The notes beneath the pieces were generated by a model. That model worked only from the letters and a program-made list of their open reading frames with translations, was not told the DNA's origin and searched no databases. A stretch of DNA of 64,000 nucleotides. Origin: Arthrobacter sp. SW1 (lineage in GTDB: Bacteria; Actinomycetota; Actinomycetes; Actinomycetales; Micrococcaceae). This document shows positions 1 through 9,062 of the stretch, in pieces (the stretch's first letter is position 1; each line of letters begins with the position of its first letter). Made by a program: the position numbers and the translations under genes. The DNA lies in contig NZ_MJLT01000012.1 of the NCBI RefSeq assembly GCF_001766675.1, positions 310,001 through 374,000 of the forward strand. The letters are read 5' to 3'.

Positions 1-741
1 ATCCCCAAGCCGGACATCGGCTGGAAGGCGATTGCCGGCGTCGGGCTCTTCATGAGCGCGGGGCAGTTCGGGCTCCTCTACCTCGGCATGGCGCTGGGCA
101 TGCCCGCAGGGCTGGCCTCGCTGGTGCTCCAGGCGCAGGTGCTGCTGACGGTGCTCCTCGCAGCGCGCTTCCTGGGCGAGAAGCCCGGGAAGCGGCAGCT
201 TGCCGGTGTGGTGCTCGGCGTCGCCGGGCTCGCGGTGGTCGCGGTGGGCCGGAGCCTGGTGGCGCCGGTGGTGCCGCTCATGATCGTGCTCGCCGCGGCG
301 TTGTCCTGGGCCATCGGCAACGTGATCGCCCGCAAGGCCAAGGCGGCGTCCGGGCTGGGGCTGGTGGTGTGGTCCGGGGCCGTGGTTCCGCTGCCGCTCG
401 CGGCGCTGTCGCTCCTGGTCGACGGGCCTGCCGCCGTCGTCGGCACGCTTGCGCAACTGCAGCCGGCCACCATCCTCAGCGCACTCTACACAGCGGTCTT
501 CGCCTCGCTGCTCGGGTACGGAATCTGGAACCGCCTGCTGAGCCTCTACCCGGGCTCGGCGGTGGTGCCGTTCACGCTGCTGGTCCCTGTGGTCGGGATG
601 ACGGCGGCCTGGCTGATCCTCGGAGAGGTCCCGACGACGGCGGAACTGGCCGGCGGGCTGACCCTCCTTGCCGGGGTGGCCGTGGCGGTCGTGCAACGGA
701 AGGCGCCCGTCCTGCGGATCCCGGAACTGACCCGCAGCTGA
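1..741 (+). CDS. EamA-family (DMT) transporter, 5' end missing
   Basis: The reading frame is open from base 1, so the gene begins upstream of the window; 246 residues are visible. The visible part is almost entirely hydrophobic helices with short loops, and it ends with the typical last helix pair of a drug/metabolite transporter (ILGEVPTTAELAGGLTLLAG region). EamA proteins export amino acids or small metabolites across the inner membrane; the substrate cannot be read from sequence. The gene converges on the TetR gene that follows, with only 5 bases between their stops. Confidence 0.85.
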   Translation: MPKPDIGWKAIAGVGLFMSAGQFGLLYLGMALGMPAGLASLVLQAQVLLTVLLAARFLGEKPGKRQLAGVVLGVAGLAVVAVGRSLVAPVVPLMIVLAAALSWAIGNVIARKAKAASGLGLVVWSGAVVPLPLAALSLLVDGPAAVVGTLAQLQPATILSALYTAVFASLLGYGIWNRLLSLYPGSAVVPFTLLVPVVGMTAAWLILGEVPTTAELAGGLTLLAGVAVAVVQRKAPVLRIPELTRS

Positions 742-746
742 GCGGC

Positions 747-1427
747 TCAGCTCCGGATGGTGCTGCCTTCCCGTGAGGCACTGTCCAGGATCGCTGCGAG
801 ACCGGCGCGGAACGTTCCGAGGGAATCGAGCCTGGCAAGGTCCGGATGGTGTGCCTCCAGCAAAGGGTGCCCTGCGAGCTGGGTGAAGACGCCGGGGCTG
901 AGCCAAGGATCGTGGCCCGCCGACCCCGGAAGCTGCTGGATTTCCCGTGCGATTCCGGCGCCGAGCGCCAGGGCGTGGCTTTCCAGTGCGGCGTAGTAGT
1001 GGACCACGCGGGCGTGCGGCAGCCCGGCCTCGGTGAGGCATTCCAGGACGAATTCGATGGATTGCAGTTCGCCCGGCCCGTAAGTATCCAGGGCGAAGGA
1101 CTCACGGCCCAAGGCAGGGTGGCGGATGAACGCCGCCATGAGTGCTTCAAAATACGCCTCCAGCCGGCTCCGCCAGTCCTCCCGGCCCGCGGCAGCCTGC
1201 GCGTCCGCTACCGCACCTTGGAAGAGCCGGTCCAAGGCGGCCCGGACAATCGCGTCCCGGTTGCGGAAGTGCCGGTACATGGCGCTGGCGTCCACGCCCA
1301 GTTCCTGGCCGAGCCGACGGAAGGTGAGGCGTTCCCCGGGCTCCTCGCGTGACAGCCGGATCACGGCATCAATGATGGATTCAGGGGTGAGTCGTACGCG
1401 TCCGTCACGCGGTGCCGGCTGCGCCAT
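747..1427 (-). CDS. TetR/AcrR-family transcriptional regulator
   Basis: This 226-residue protein has an N-terminal helix-turn-helix (about residues 15-60) with the characteristic LGVDASAMYRHFRNRDAIV recognition stretch, followed by a variable helical ligand domain. It ends just before the EamA stop and is divergent from the amidohydrolase/peptide-importer operon. A 41-bp palindrome lies between the two starts, almost equidistant from both, which makes it the natural candidate operator. It may therefore repress itself and the importer operon. The ligand is unknown. Confidence 0.88.
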   Translation of the reverse strand: MAQPAPRDGRVRLTPESIIDAVIRLSREEPGERLTFRRLGQELGVDASAMYRHFRNRDAIVRAALDRLFQGAVADAQAAAGREDWRSRLEAYFEALMAAFIRHPALGRESFALDTYGPGELQSIEFVLECLTEAGLPHARVVHYYAALESHALALGAGIAREIQQLPGSAGHDPWLSPGVFTQLAGHPLLEAHHPDLARLDSLGTFRAGLAAILDSASREGSTIRS

Positions 1428-1489
1428 TGATCCATCCTGCTTCCGTTCCGGGGTGCTGGACCCACCGTACAGGATGCCCGGAACCGGCT

Positions 1490-1530
1490 GCCCGCACCTT
1501 GAGTCAACATTGTTGACTCAAGGTGCGGGC
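1490..1530. promoter_or_regulatory. 41-bp perfect palindrome in divergent promoter region
   Basis: Two 20-base arms are exact reverse complements around a single central T (1510). The palindrome lies 62 bases before the tetR start and 64 before the amidohydrolase start. It contains the TTGACT used as a possible -35 for the rightward operon. It is probably the TetR operator, although 20-bp arms are longer than most TetR sites; a dispersed intergenic repeat is the alternative. Confidence 0.6.
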
Positions 1531-1541
1531 CAGCATAGGGT
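1513..1541 (+). promoter_or_regulatory. Sigma70-type promoter of amidohydrolase/peptide importer operon
   Basis: TTGACT (1513-1518) is followed after 17 bases by TAGGGT (1536-1541), which fits the actinobacterial TTGAC-N17-TANNNT pattern. The -35 box lies inside the palindrome, so a bound regulator would block it. Confidence 0.5.
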
Positions 1542-1594
1542 CAGGTGCGGCCCCGCCTTGAACTGGGGAAATGCGGCACCAATGTGAGGAATCC

Positions 1595-3271
1595 ATGGCA
1601 ACTGCCCGGACCATCGTGGAGAACGGATGGGTTTACACCGGCCTGGAGGATGAACCGCGGCCTCTCAGCCTGGCCATCGCGGACGGCCGGATCCTGGCCG
1701 TCGGCGCTCCGGAGGACGTCGCAGGACTGGCCGGTGCGGACACCCAGCGGCTGGACCTGCGCGGGCGGCTGGTGGTCCCGGGCTTCCAGGACGCCCACAT
1801 CCATCCCGTCTTCGCAGGCGTGGAACTCCTGCAATGCGACCTCACGGGCGCGCGCAACGCCGAAGAAGCCGTGGCGACGGTGCGGCGTTACGCCCAGGAG
1901 AATCCGCACGAACCCTGGATCCTTGGCGCCGGGTGGTCCATGGACCATTTCCCGGGCGGCACTCCCGGGAAGGAACTGCTGGACGCCGTGGTCCCGGACC
2001 GGCCGGTCTTCCTCCAGAACCGGGACCACCACGGAGCCTGGGTCAACAGCCGGGCCCTTGAACTCGCAGGGATCGACGCGGCCACCCCGGACCCGGAGAA
2101 CGGCCGTTTCGAACGCGACGCCGATGGTAGCCCCGCCGGGACCGTGCACGAAGGCGCCATGGATGCCTTCAACGGCGTCAAGCCCCCGGTGCCGCATGCC
2201 CTGGCGTACGCCGGACTCCTCCGTGCGCAGGAACTCCTGCTTTCCCAGGGGGTGACCGCGTGGCAGGACGCCTGGGTGGCCGCACCGCAGGACGGCGGCG
2301 CCGACGCCCTCCAGGTCTACCTGGACGCCGCGGCGTCGGGCGAGCTGAAAGTGCGGGTGCGCCTCTGCCAATGGTGGGACCGCATAGCCGGCGCCTCCCA
2401 GCTGCAGGCCATCCTGGAACGTCGGGAAGAAGTAGCCCGCGCCGTCGCCCCGGAAAAAGTCAGCGCAGGAAGCGTCAAGGTCATGGTGGACGGTGTGGCG
2501 GAGAACTTCACGGCCGCCATGCACCACCCCTACCGCGACAAGCACGGGCACCCGACGGACAACCGCGGCCTGGAATTCTTCGAGCCGGAGGACATGAAGG
2601 CCTTTGTCGCAAGCCTGGACGCCCACGGCTTCCAGGTCCACTTCCATGCGCTGGGGGACCGGGCCGTGACGGACGCCCTGGATGCCCTCGACCACGCCCG
2701 GGCGGTGAACGCCCCTGCCGGAGGGGCCGGAAACCGCCACCACCTGGCGCACCTCCAAATGGTGCGCGTCGAGGACACCCGCCGCTTCGCCGGGCTGGAC
2801 GCCGCCGCCAACCTTCAGGCGTTATGGGCCTGCCACGAGGAACAAATGGACCAGCTCACCCTGCCGTTCCTGGAGCCGGATGCCGAGGACCGGCACTACC
2901 CCTTCGGCGAACTCGCCGCGCACGGTGCCCGCCTGGCAGCGGGGAGCGACTGGCCCGTCTCCACCGCCGATCCGCTGGCCGCCATGCACGTGGCGGTGAA
3001 CCGCGTAGCGCCCGGTGAAGACCGCGAACCATTGGGCCCGGATGCCCAGAAACTGAGCCTCAAGCAGGCACTCGATGCCTACACGCAAGGCTCCGCCTGG
3101 GTAAACCACCTGGACCACGCTACCGGGACCCTGGAACCGGGAAAGCGCGCCGACTTCGTGGTCCTGGACCGCAACGTCTTCGACGTTCCGGCCCGGGACA
3201 TCCATACCGTCCGCGTGGACCAGACCTGGATCGACGGCGAACGGGTCTTCCTGCGGGACGGCGCGTCATGA
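1595..3271 (+). CDS. YtcJ-like metal-dependent amidohydrolase
   Basis: This 558-residue protein belongs to the amidohydrolase superfamily (YtcJ/amidohydrolase_3 type). The metal-binding HxH motif is H68/H70 (QDAHIHP). Further expected metal or catalytic sites appear in VHFHALGDRA, in HHLAHLQM and in the late AAGSDWPVS aspartate. An in-frame ATG lies 24 bases upstream, but ATG 1595 is chosen because GAGGA sits 4 bases before it. The stop overlaps the start of the solute-binding protein, so it is the first gene of a five-gene operon and probably hydrolyses an amide or N-acyl compound brought in by the importer. The substrate is inferred, not shown. Confidence 0.85.
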   Translation: MATARTIVENGWVYTGLEDEPRPLSLAIADGRILAVGAPEDVAGLAGADTQRLDLRGRLVVPGFQDAHIHPVFAGVELLQCDLTGARNAEEAVATVRRYAQENPHEPWILGAGWSMDHFPGGTPGKELLDAVVPDRPVFLQNRDHHGAWVNSRALELAGIDAATPDPENGRFERDADGSPAGTVHEGAMDAFNGVKPPVPHALAYAGLLRAQELLLSQGVTAWQDAWVAAPQDGGADALQVYLDAAASGELKVRVRLCQWWDRIAGASQLQAILERREEVARAVAPEKVSAGSVKVMVDGVAENFTAAMHHPYRDKHGHPTDNRGLEFFEPEDMKAFVASLDAHGFQVHFHALGDRAVTDALDALDHARAVNAPAGGAGNRHHLAHLQMVRVEDTRRFAGLDAAANLQALWACHEEQMDQLTLPFLEPDAEDRHYPFGELAAHGARLAAGSDWPVSTADPLAAMHVAVNRVAPGEDREPLGPDAQKLSLKQALDAYTQGSAWVNHLDHATGTLEPGKRADFVVLDRNVFDVPARDIHTVRVDQTWIDGERVFLRDGAS

Positions 3272-4956
3272 CCGCTCTCCGGAGGACGACGACGGCGGGC
3301 GGCCGGAACGTCCGCCGCACACCGATGGTGCGCCTGACCGCGGCGGTGGCGGCCGCCGTCGTCGTCCTCCCTGCGCTGGCCGGGTGCGGCCGCCCGGCCG
3401 GCCCCGCAGCGGAACCTGGCGGCTCCAAATTCACCCTGAGCGAGCACACCCCGGCGCCCACCAAGGAGATCGACCACGTCAACTGGGGCATGTACGCCGA
3501 GCCGTTCTCGCTGGATTACGCCTATGCCTTCGACTACCCGGACAACACGGTGCTGTCCAACGTCTGCGAATCGCTGCTGCGCTGGAACGCGGACCTCAGC
3601 GTCTCCCCGGGCCTGGCCACGAAAGTGGAGAACCCGGATCCGCTGCTCTGGGTGTATACGATCCGCCGGGGCGTGCGCTTCCATGACGGGACCACCATGA
3701 CGGCCGACGACGTCGTGGCGTCCCTGCGCCGCCACCTGGACGCAGAGGTCGGTTCCTTCTGGGCATCCGTCTTCCAACGCGTAGCATCGATCGACAAGAC
3801 GGGGGACTACGAGGTCACCATCACCACGTCCACCCCCGACTACGTCCTCAACTCCGCCCTGGTGGGTGTGCCCGGGGTGGTGGAATCGGCCAGGACGCTC
3901 AAGGAGGCCGGCAAGGACTATGGGAACCCCGGCACCGGAGTGAACTGCACCGGACCTTTCAGCTTCGAGCGCTGGGAACCGGGAGAGAGCGTGGTCCTCA
4001 AACGCTTCGACGGCTACTGGGACACCGCGCTCCGGGCGAAGTCCAAGGAGATCGCCTTCCGCTTCCTGCCGGATGCCAATGCCCGCATCAACGCCTTCCA
4101 GACCGGCGAACTGGACGGCGGATTCAATATCCCCTCCAACGCGATCGACATCCTCAAGCCCAATTCGGACGCCGGAAACATCTACTTCGGCCGGGATGCC
4201 TCGGTCCAGAGCCTGGTGTTCGCCGATCTCGCCGGGACGTTCCGGGACGTCAGGGTCCGCAAAGCCCTGATGATGGCAGTGAACCGGCCCGCGCTCATCA
4301 AAGCCGCCGAGCAGGGGTACGGCATTGAAACCGACGCCCTGACCACCCGCAATGTGTGGGGGGCGGCGCGGCCGGCCACCGTGGAGGAAGCGTTCAAGGG
4401 CCTGGGCCATCTGGACTACGACGTGGAGGAAGCCCGCAGGCTCGTCAAGAAAGCCGGGGCCGAGGGAAAACCCTTTGTCTTCGCGTCCGCCCCGCTCAGC
4501 GCGGCATTCGACATCGAAGCCCGCGCGATCGCCTCGGCCGCCAAGGAGATCGGCCTGGTCCCCGAGATCCGGACCATGTCCAACGACAAATACACCACCC
4601 TCTTCTCCGACCCGGAGGCCCGCAAGGGCGTGGACGTGTTCCTCACCTCCTGGTATCTCTCCAGCTCCGAGCCGCTGGAGATGTACAGCGTGCTGCGCAC
4701 CGGGGACTTCAGCAACTACGGAGGCTGGAGCAACCCCCGCTTCGATGACTTGGTCAACCGGGCCTATGGCGTCAAGGATCCGGACACCAGGGCCAGGCTC
4801 ACGGCCGAAGCCGCGAGGATCGCCAACCAGGAAGTCGTCTGGGCGCCGCTCTACGAAACGGTCTGCACCCTGTGGCTCGGCAAACGCATTACCGGCCCCG
4901 ACCCCTCCATCAACTACATGTACTTCCCCTGGGCAGCCAAGATCGGAGGACGCTGA
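3268..4956 (+). CDS. Peptide/nickel-type ABC transporter substrate-binding lipoprotein
   Basis: A 562-residue SBP_bac_5 (DppA/OppA) family protein. The N-terminus is basic and then hydrophobic, ending in the lipobox LAGC with Cys40 as the lipidation site, so it is anchored outside the membrane. Family features include the early GVRFHDGTTMTADDVV segment and the late YETVCTLWLGKRI region. It overlaps the amidohydrolase by an ATGA junction and is followed by two permeases and an ATPase, so this is a complete importer. The family takes up peptides, opines, glutathione or metals; specificity here is unknown. Confidence 0.92.
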   Translation: MTALRRTTTAGGRNVRRTPMVRLTAAVAAAVVVLPALAGCGRPAGPAAEPGGSKFTLSEHTPAPTKEIDHVNWGMYAEPFSLDYAYAFDYPDNTVLSNVCESLLRWNADLSVSPGLATKVENPDPLLWVYTIRRGVRFHDGTTMTADDVVASLRRHLDAEVGSFWASVFQRVASIDKTGDYEVTITTSTPDYVLNSALVGVPGVVESARTLKEAGKDYGNPGTGVNCTGPFSFERWEPGESVVLKRFDGYWDTALRAKSKEIAFRFLPDANARINAFQTGELDGGFNIPSNAIDILKPNSDAGNIYFGRDASVQSLVFADLAGTFRDVRVRKALMMAVNRPALIKAAEQGYGIETDALTTRNVWGAARPATVEEAFKGLGHLDYDVEEARRLVKKAGAEGKPFVFASAPLSAAFDIEARAIASAAKEIGLVPEIRTMSNDKYTTLFSDPEARKGVDVFLTSWYLSSSEPLEMYSVLRTGDFSNYGGWSNPRFDDLVNRAYGVKDPDTRARLTAEAARIANQEVVWAPLYETVCTLWLGKRITGPDPSINYMYFPWAAKIGGR

Positions 4957-4957
4957 C

Positions 4958-5917
4958 ATGGCGGTGCCTGCTGTGGCCTTCGTAGCGAGGAAACTGCTGG
5001 TCCTGGCCGTGACATTGTTCGCGGCCTCGCTGGCGGTGTTCTTCTCCCGCTTCCTGGTTCCCGGAGACCCCGCCCGTTTCCTGTTGCGCGGCCGCAGCCC
5101 GAACCCGGAGTCACTGGCGGAAATCACCCGGCAGTTCGGCCTGGACAAGCCCGCCTGGGAACAGTACTGGACGTGGGTGGGCGGCATCCTGCAGGGCGAC
5201 TGGGGCCGCTCCCTGAGCTACCGGCAGGACGTTTCCGAGGTCCTCCTTGGACGCCTGCCCACCACCCTGCAGCTGGTGGCCCTGGCGGCGGTCTTCATCA
5301 TGGTGCTGGGCTTGCTGGCCGGCATCGCGGCAAGTCTGAACAGGGGCTTCGCGGACCGTTTCATCCTCATCGCGCTCACCGCGGCCGGCGCCGTGCCGCC
5401 CTTCGTGGCCGCGATCGCCCTAGTGGCGGTGTTCTCCGTGGGCCTTGGCTGGTTCCCGTCCTTTGGAAGCGGCGACGGCGGCCTGGACCGGATCTGGCAC
5501 CTCACCCTCCCGGCGCTCGCCCTGGGGCTCAGCTACATTGCCGTGCTGGCCCGGGTCACCCGCTCTTCCATGCGGGAGCAGATGCTCAGGGAACATGTGG
5601 AGGTTGCCACGAGCCGGGGCCTTGGCCGCGGGTCCGTGGTGGCCAGGCATGTCCTGCGCAATGCGCTGGGGCCGATCCTCACGGTGAGCGGCGTGCTGGT
5701 TGCCGGGCTCCTGGTCTCAAGCGCCGTCATCGAGCGTGCCTTCGGCCTGTCCGGTATCGGCCAGCTGCTGATCCAGTCGATCGACAGGCTGGACTTCGCC
5801 GTGGTCCAGGCGATTGTGATGGTGGTGGTGACGGCCTTCGTGGTCGTCAACACCTGCGTGGACCTCATCCAGCCCTTGCTTGATCCGCGGATAACGGCCG
5901 GAACGGAGAACCGTTGA
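4958..5917 (+). CDS. ABC transporter permease, DppB type
   Basis: A 319-residue integral membrane protein, the first of two permeases of the peptide-type importer. An N-terminal helix precedes the FSRFLVPGDPARF segment typical of DppB proteins, and the EAA coupling loop is visible as EHVEVATSRGLG. ATG 4958 is chosen because GGAGGA precedes it by 7 bases; the open frame runs further upstream only as an artefact within the binding-protein gene. It lies one base after the binding protein and overlaps the next permease. Confidence 0.92.
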   Translation: MAVPAVAFVARKLLVLAVTLFAASLAVFFSRFLVPGDPARFLLRGRSPNPESLAEITRQFGLDKPAWEQYWTWVGGILQGDWGRSLSYRQDVSEVLLGRLPTTLQLVALAAVFIMVLGLLAGIAASLNRGFADRFILIALTAAGAVPPFVAAIALVAVFSVGLGWFPSFGSGDGGLDRIWHLTLPALALGLSYIAVLARVTRSSMREQMLREHVEVATSRGLGRGSVVARHVLRNALGPILTVSGVLVAGLLVSSAVIERAFGLSGIGQLLIQSIDRLDFAVVQAIVMVVVTAFVVVNTCVDLIQPLLDPRITAGTENR

Positions 5918-6774
5918 CCACCCTGACGTTCCAACTGCCGCAGGCGGGCCTGCGCCGGTACGGATCCCTCCTCTCACCGCTGGCGTGGATCGCGCTCGCC
6001 TTCCTGGCCGCCGTCGTCCTCCTTGCCCTGCTGGCCCCGGTCCTGGCGCCTTTCGATCCGGACTACGTGGACCTCAACAACGTCCTGGCCGGACCAGGCG
6101 CACAGCACCTGCTCGGCACCGATGCCCTGGGCCGGGATCTCCTCAGCCGCCTCATGCACGGTGGCCGGACCTCCCTGCTGGCGCCGGCTGCAGTAGTGCT
6201 CGGCTCGACGGCGCTCGGGCTCCTGCTGGGCCTGGCCGCCGGCTGGTCCGGCGGATGGGCCGGCAGGATCCTGGGCCGGATCTTCGACCTCCTGTTCTCC
6301 TTTCCCGCTTTGCTGGTGGCCATGCTGGCTGTGGCCCTCTTCGGCAAAGGGTTGGTGGCGCCCATCCTGGCGATGACCGTTGCGTACGTGCCGTACGTGG
6401 CCCGCTTGACGCAGTCGCTGGCCGCTGCCGAACGCGCCAGGCCCTACGTCCAGGCGTACCGGGTGCTTGGCTTCCGAACTCCATGGGTGGTGCTGTGCCG
6501 GGTGGTTCCGAACCTGCTTCCCGTGGTGGGCGCCCAGTCCACCCTGAACTTCGGCTACGTGCTGGCCGACCTGGCCGCCCTCTCCTTCATTGGCCTGGGG
6601 GTCCAGCCTCCCACCAGCGATTGGGGCGCCATGATCGAGGAGTCCCGCGGCGCCCTCCTGGGCGGCCATGCGCTGCCGGCCTTCTGGCCCGCCCTCGCCG
6701 TAGTTCTGGTGGTGGTGGCGGTGAATGTGCTCGGGGAAGAACTTTCCGAGCGGATCGGGGGCGGACTGAGATGA
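5914..6774 (+). CDS. ABC transporter permease, DppC type
   Basis: The second permease of the importer, 286 residues, with the DppC hallmark LLGTDALGRDLLSRL after the first membrane helix and an EAA loop around AYRVLGF. It starts at TTG 5914, overlapping the stop of the previous permease, and ends in an ATGA overlap with the ATPase gene. The tight coupling implies translation as one unit. Confidence 0.9.
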   Translation: MTTLTFQLPQAGLRRYGSLLSPLAWIALAFLAAVVLLALLAPVLAPFDPDYVDLNNVLAGPGAQHLLGTDALGRDLLSRLMHGGRTSLLAPAAVVLGSTALGLLLGLAAGWSGGWAGRILGRIFDLLFSFPALLVAMLAVALFGKGLVAPILAMTVAYVPYVARLTQSLAAAERARPYVQAYRVLGFRTPWVVLCRVVPNLLPVVGAQSTLNFGYVLADLAALSFIGLGVQPPTSDWGAMIEESRGALLGGHALPAFWPALAVVLVVVAVNVLGEELSERIGGGLR

Positions 6775-8396
6775 GCGCCCTGCTGCAGATCACCGACTTC
6801 AGCCTTGGCCTCGCGGGCCGGAAACTCCTGGACGGCGTCACCCTGGAAGTGGACGACGGCGAGTCGGTCGCCTTGGTGGGCGAATCCGGTTCCGGCAAGA
6901 CCTTGATAACCCGCGCCGCGCTGGGGCTCTTCCCGGACCGTTCGCAGCGTTCCGGCACGGTGTCCGTGCGTGGGCTAGACACCCTGACGGCGGGCCGGCG
7001 GGAGCTGCTGAGGCTGCGCCGTGAGCACGCCTCCATGATCTTCCAGGATCCCCGGGCCGGCATCAATCCGGTCCGCACGGTGGGTGATTTCCTGACCGAA
7101 ACCCTGGTGCGCTGGCATGGCCTCAACCGTGCCGAAGCCACGGCACAGGCTGTGGAGCAGCTGGAGCGGCTTGGACTGCGCCGTGCGGAGGAACTGGTGG
7201 CGCAGCACCCGCACCAGCTGTCCGGCGGCATGCTGCAGCGTGTCATGATCGCCGGGGCCCTCCTGGGCTCTCCGGAACTCCTTCTTTGCGACGAACCCAC
7301 GACGGCGCTGGACGTCACCACCCAGGCCGGCATCGTAGCCTTGCTCCGCGAGGCCCGGCAGGAACGCGGGATGGGGATGCTGTTCGTCACCCACGACCTT
7401 GGCCTCGCCGCCAGCCTGTGCGAACGCGTCTACGTGCTGCGCGGCGGAAAGGTGGTGGAACACGGCGCAACCCGGCAGGTGTTCCTGGCCCCGAAGGAGG
7501 AGTACAGCAGGCAGCTGGTGGAGGCTACGCCCGTGATCGATCCCGGTGCCGCGCCGCACGCTCCGGAACTTCCAGAGGACGCTCAACCCCTGGTGGCGGT
7601 GGAAGGGCTCGGCAAGCATTACGGCCTCCGCGGGGGCGGGACGGTGACCGCCTTGGAGCAGGCCACTTTCCGGCTGCCGGCCGGCGGCTCCCTGGGGGTG
7701 GTGGGGGAGTCCGGATCAGGCAAGTCCACCCTGGCCCGGCTGTTGGTAGGGCTGGAAACAGCAAGCGAAGGCACTGTGCAAGTTGAGGGCAGCGGGCGGA
7801 TCGGACACCGCCTCCGGACGGCCGAGCGGAGGCGCCTGGCCCGGGATGTGCAGATCGTCTTCCAGGATCCCTACCTGTCCCTGGATCCGCGGATTCCGGT
7901 CGGGCAGGCGGTGGCCGATGTCTTCCGCCTGCACGGGAAGGAGGGCCGGAGAAAGGCCAAGGAAAGCGCCCGCGAGCTTCTGGGCCGGGTGGGCATCGCC
8001 GCGGAGCGGCTGGGTGACAAGCCGCGGATGCTTTCGGGCGGGCAGCGGCAGCGGGTGGCCTTGGCCAAGGCCCTCGCCGCCCGGCCGCGGCTCCTGGTCC
8101 TGGATGAAGCCACCAGCGCGCTTGACGTTTCGGTGCAGGCGCAGGTCCTGGAACTGGTGGAAGAGCTCCGCGAGCACTTGGGCCTGGCCATCCTTTTCGT
8201 CAGCCACGACCTCGCGGTGGTGTCCCGTATGTGTTCCGAACTGCTGGTGATGCGGCAGGGCCGGATCGTGGAAAGCGGAGCCACCGCACGGATCCTGGCG
8301 GACCCGGAGAACGACTACACGCGGAGCCTCATCGGCTCATACCCGCGGCCCCTGTGGGAGACGGAAAGCCTGGAAGCGGAATCCGCAGCTCCCTAG
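6771..8396 (+). CDS. Peptide-type ABC transporter ATPase with two fused nucleotide-binding domains
   Basis: A 541-residue fusion equivalent to DppD plus DppF. Domain 1 has Walker A GESGSGKT (37-44), signature LSGGMLQRV and Walker B LLLCDEPTTALD. Domain 2 begins near residue 280 and has Walker A GESGSGKS (about 310), LSGGQRQRVALAKAL and LLVLDEATSALD. All catalytic residues are present in both halves. ATG 6771 overlaps the permease stop. Its stop codon shares the bases CTAG with the stop of the convergent membrane-protein gene, so the two genes overlap by 4 bases. Confidence 0.93.
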   Translation: MSALLQITDFSLGLAGRKLLDGVTLEVDDGESVALVGESGSGKTLITRAALGLFPDRSQRSGTVSVRGLDTLTAGRRELLRLRREHASMIFQDPRAGINPVRTVGDFLTETLVRWHGLNRAEATAQAVEQLERLGLRRAEELVAQHPHQLSGGMLQRVMIAGALLGSPELLLCDEPTTALDVTTQAGIVALLREARQERGMGMLFVTHDLGLAASLCERVYVLRGGKVVEHGATRQVFLAPKEEYSRQLVEATPVIDPGAAPHAPELPEDAQPLVAVEGLGKHYGLRGGGTVTALEQATFRLPAGGSLGVVGESGSGKSTLARLLVGLETASEGTVQVEGSGRIGHRLRTAERRRLARDVQIVFQDPYLSLDPRIPVGQAVADVFRLHGKEGRRKAKESARELLGRVGIAAERLGDKPRMLSGGQRQRVALAKALAARPRLLVLDEATSALDVSVQAQVLELVEELREHLGLAILFVSHDLAVVSRMCSELLVMRQGRIVESGATARILADPENDYTRSLIGSYPRPLWETESLEAESAAP

Positions 8397-9001
8397 GGTT
8401 TCCGCCGGGGGACGGTGCGGCTGGCCGGTGCGGGCTTGCGTTGGGAAGCAGAGCCCGACGCCGGCCGCCTGGCAGGAGCCTGCGGCACCTTCGCCGCGGG
8501 CCGCCTGGCCGGCGTCGTCTTTCCCGCCGGGCGTCGGACGGGCGTTGCCGGCTTCCCGGAGGGGCGCCGCGCAGTTTTGCGGGGCGGTCGGGAGGCCCGG
8601 GGCCGGCGGGAAGGCCACACCGCCCCGGCGAAGAGCAGCAGCAGGGACGCAGCCCCGGCCGCGATGGACAAGTAGAAGTAAATGTCCGAATCCTTGCTGC
8701 TGACGGCGCTGCCCAGGGAGTTCTCGTTCAGTGTGAAGGCCAGGCCCCACATGCGCAGGAAGGCGATGCCGAAAGCGACGAACAAGGTGGAGCCCAGGAA
8801 GGCCGCGGCCAGCACCACGTAGCGGCGCCGTGCGAAAACCTGCCACAGGGACGCCAGGTAGCCCGTCCCTACGGCGCCGAAGAACAGGAAGAGCACCCAT
8901 TCTTCGAGCGTGACCGCCGCCAGGGCCAGTAACGCACCGGCCACCACGGCGGCAATGACCGCAAGTTTTCCACTGTTCCCCATACCCATGGAATCCATCA
9001 T
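8393..9001 (-). CDS. Four-helix membrane protein with long basic Pro/Ala-rich tail
   Basis: A 202-residue protein with no family I can name. Four hydrophobic helices occupy roughly residues 12-125. The last 70 residues are a disordered tail rich in Arg, Lys, Pro and Ala, with recurring (R/K)RPA(G/A)K-type segments that could bind nucleic acid or acidic polymers on the cytoplasmic side. Several Met codons lie near the start and no clear ribosome site separates them, so the exact start is uncertain. The stop overlaps that of the ABC ATPase. Confidence 0.7.
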   Translation of the reverse strand: MMDSMGMGNSGKLAVIAAVVAGALLALAAVTLEEWVLFLFFGAVGTGYLASLWQVFARRRYVVLAAAFLGSTLFVAFGIAFLRMWGLAFTLNENSLGSAVSSKDSDIYFYLSIAAGAASLLLLFAGAVWPSRRPRASRPPRKTARRPSGKPATPVRRPAGKTTPARRPAAKVPQAPARRPASGSASQRKPAPASRTVPRRKP

Positions 9002-9062
9002 CCCGGAGCGGCCGCCGCTGCAATGCGCCTGGGCCGGTGCGGCAGATTGCAGTTCCGTACCG

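Noticed and set aside
3079..5187. 702-codon minus-strand frame opposite the peptide importer genes
   Set aside because: The plus strand carries a coherent operon with ATGA overlaps and intact family motifs; the reverse frame is an artefact.
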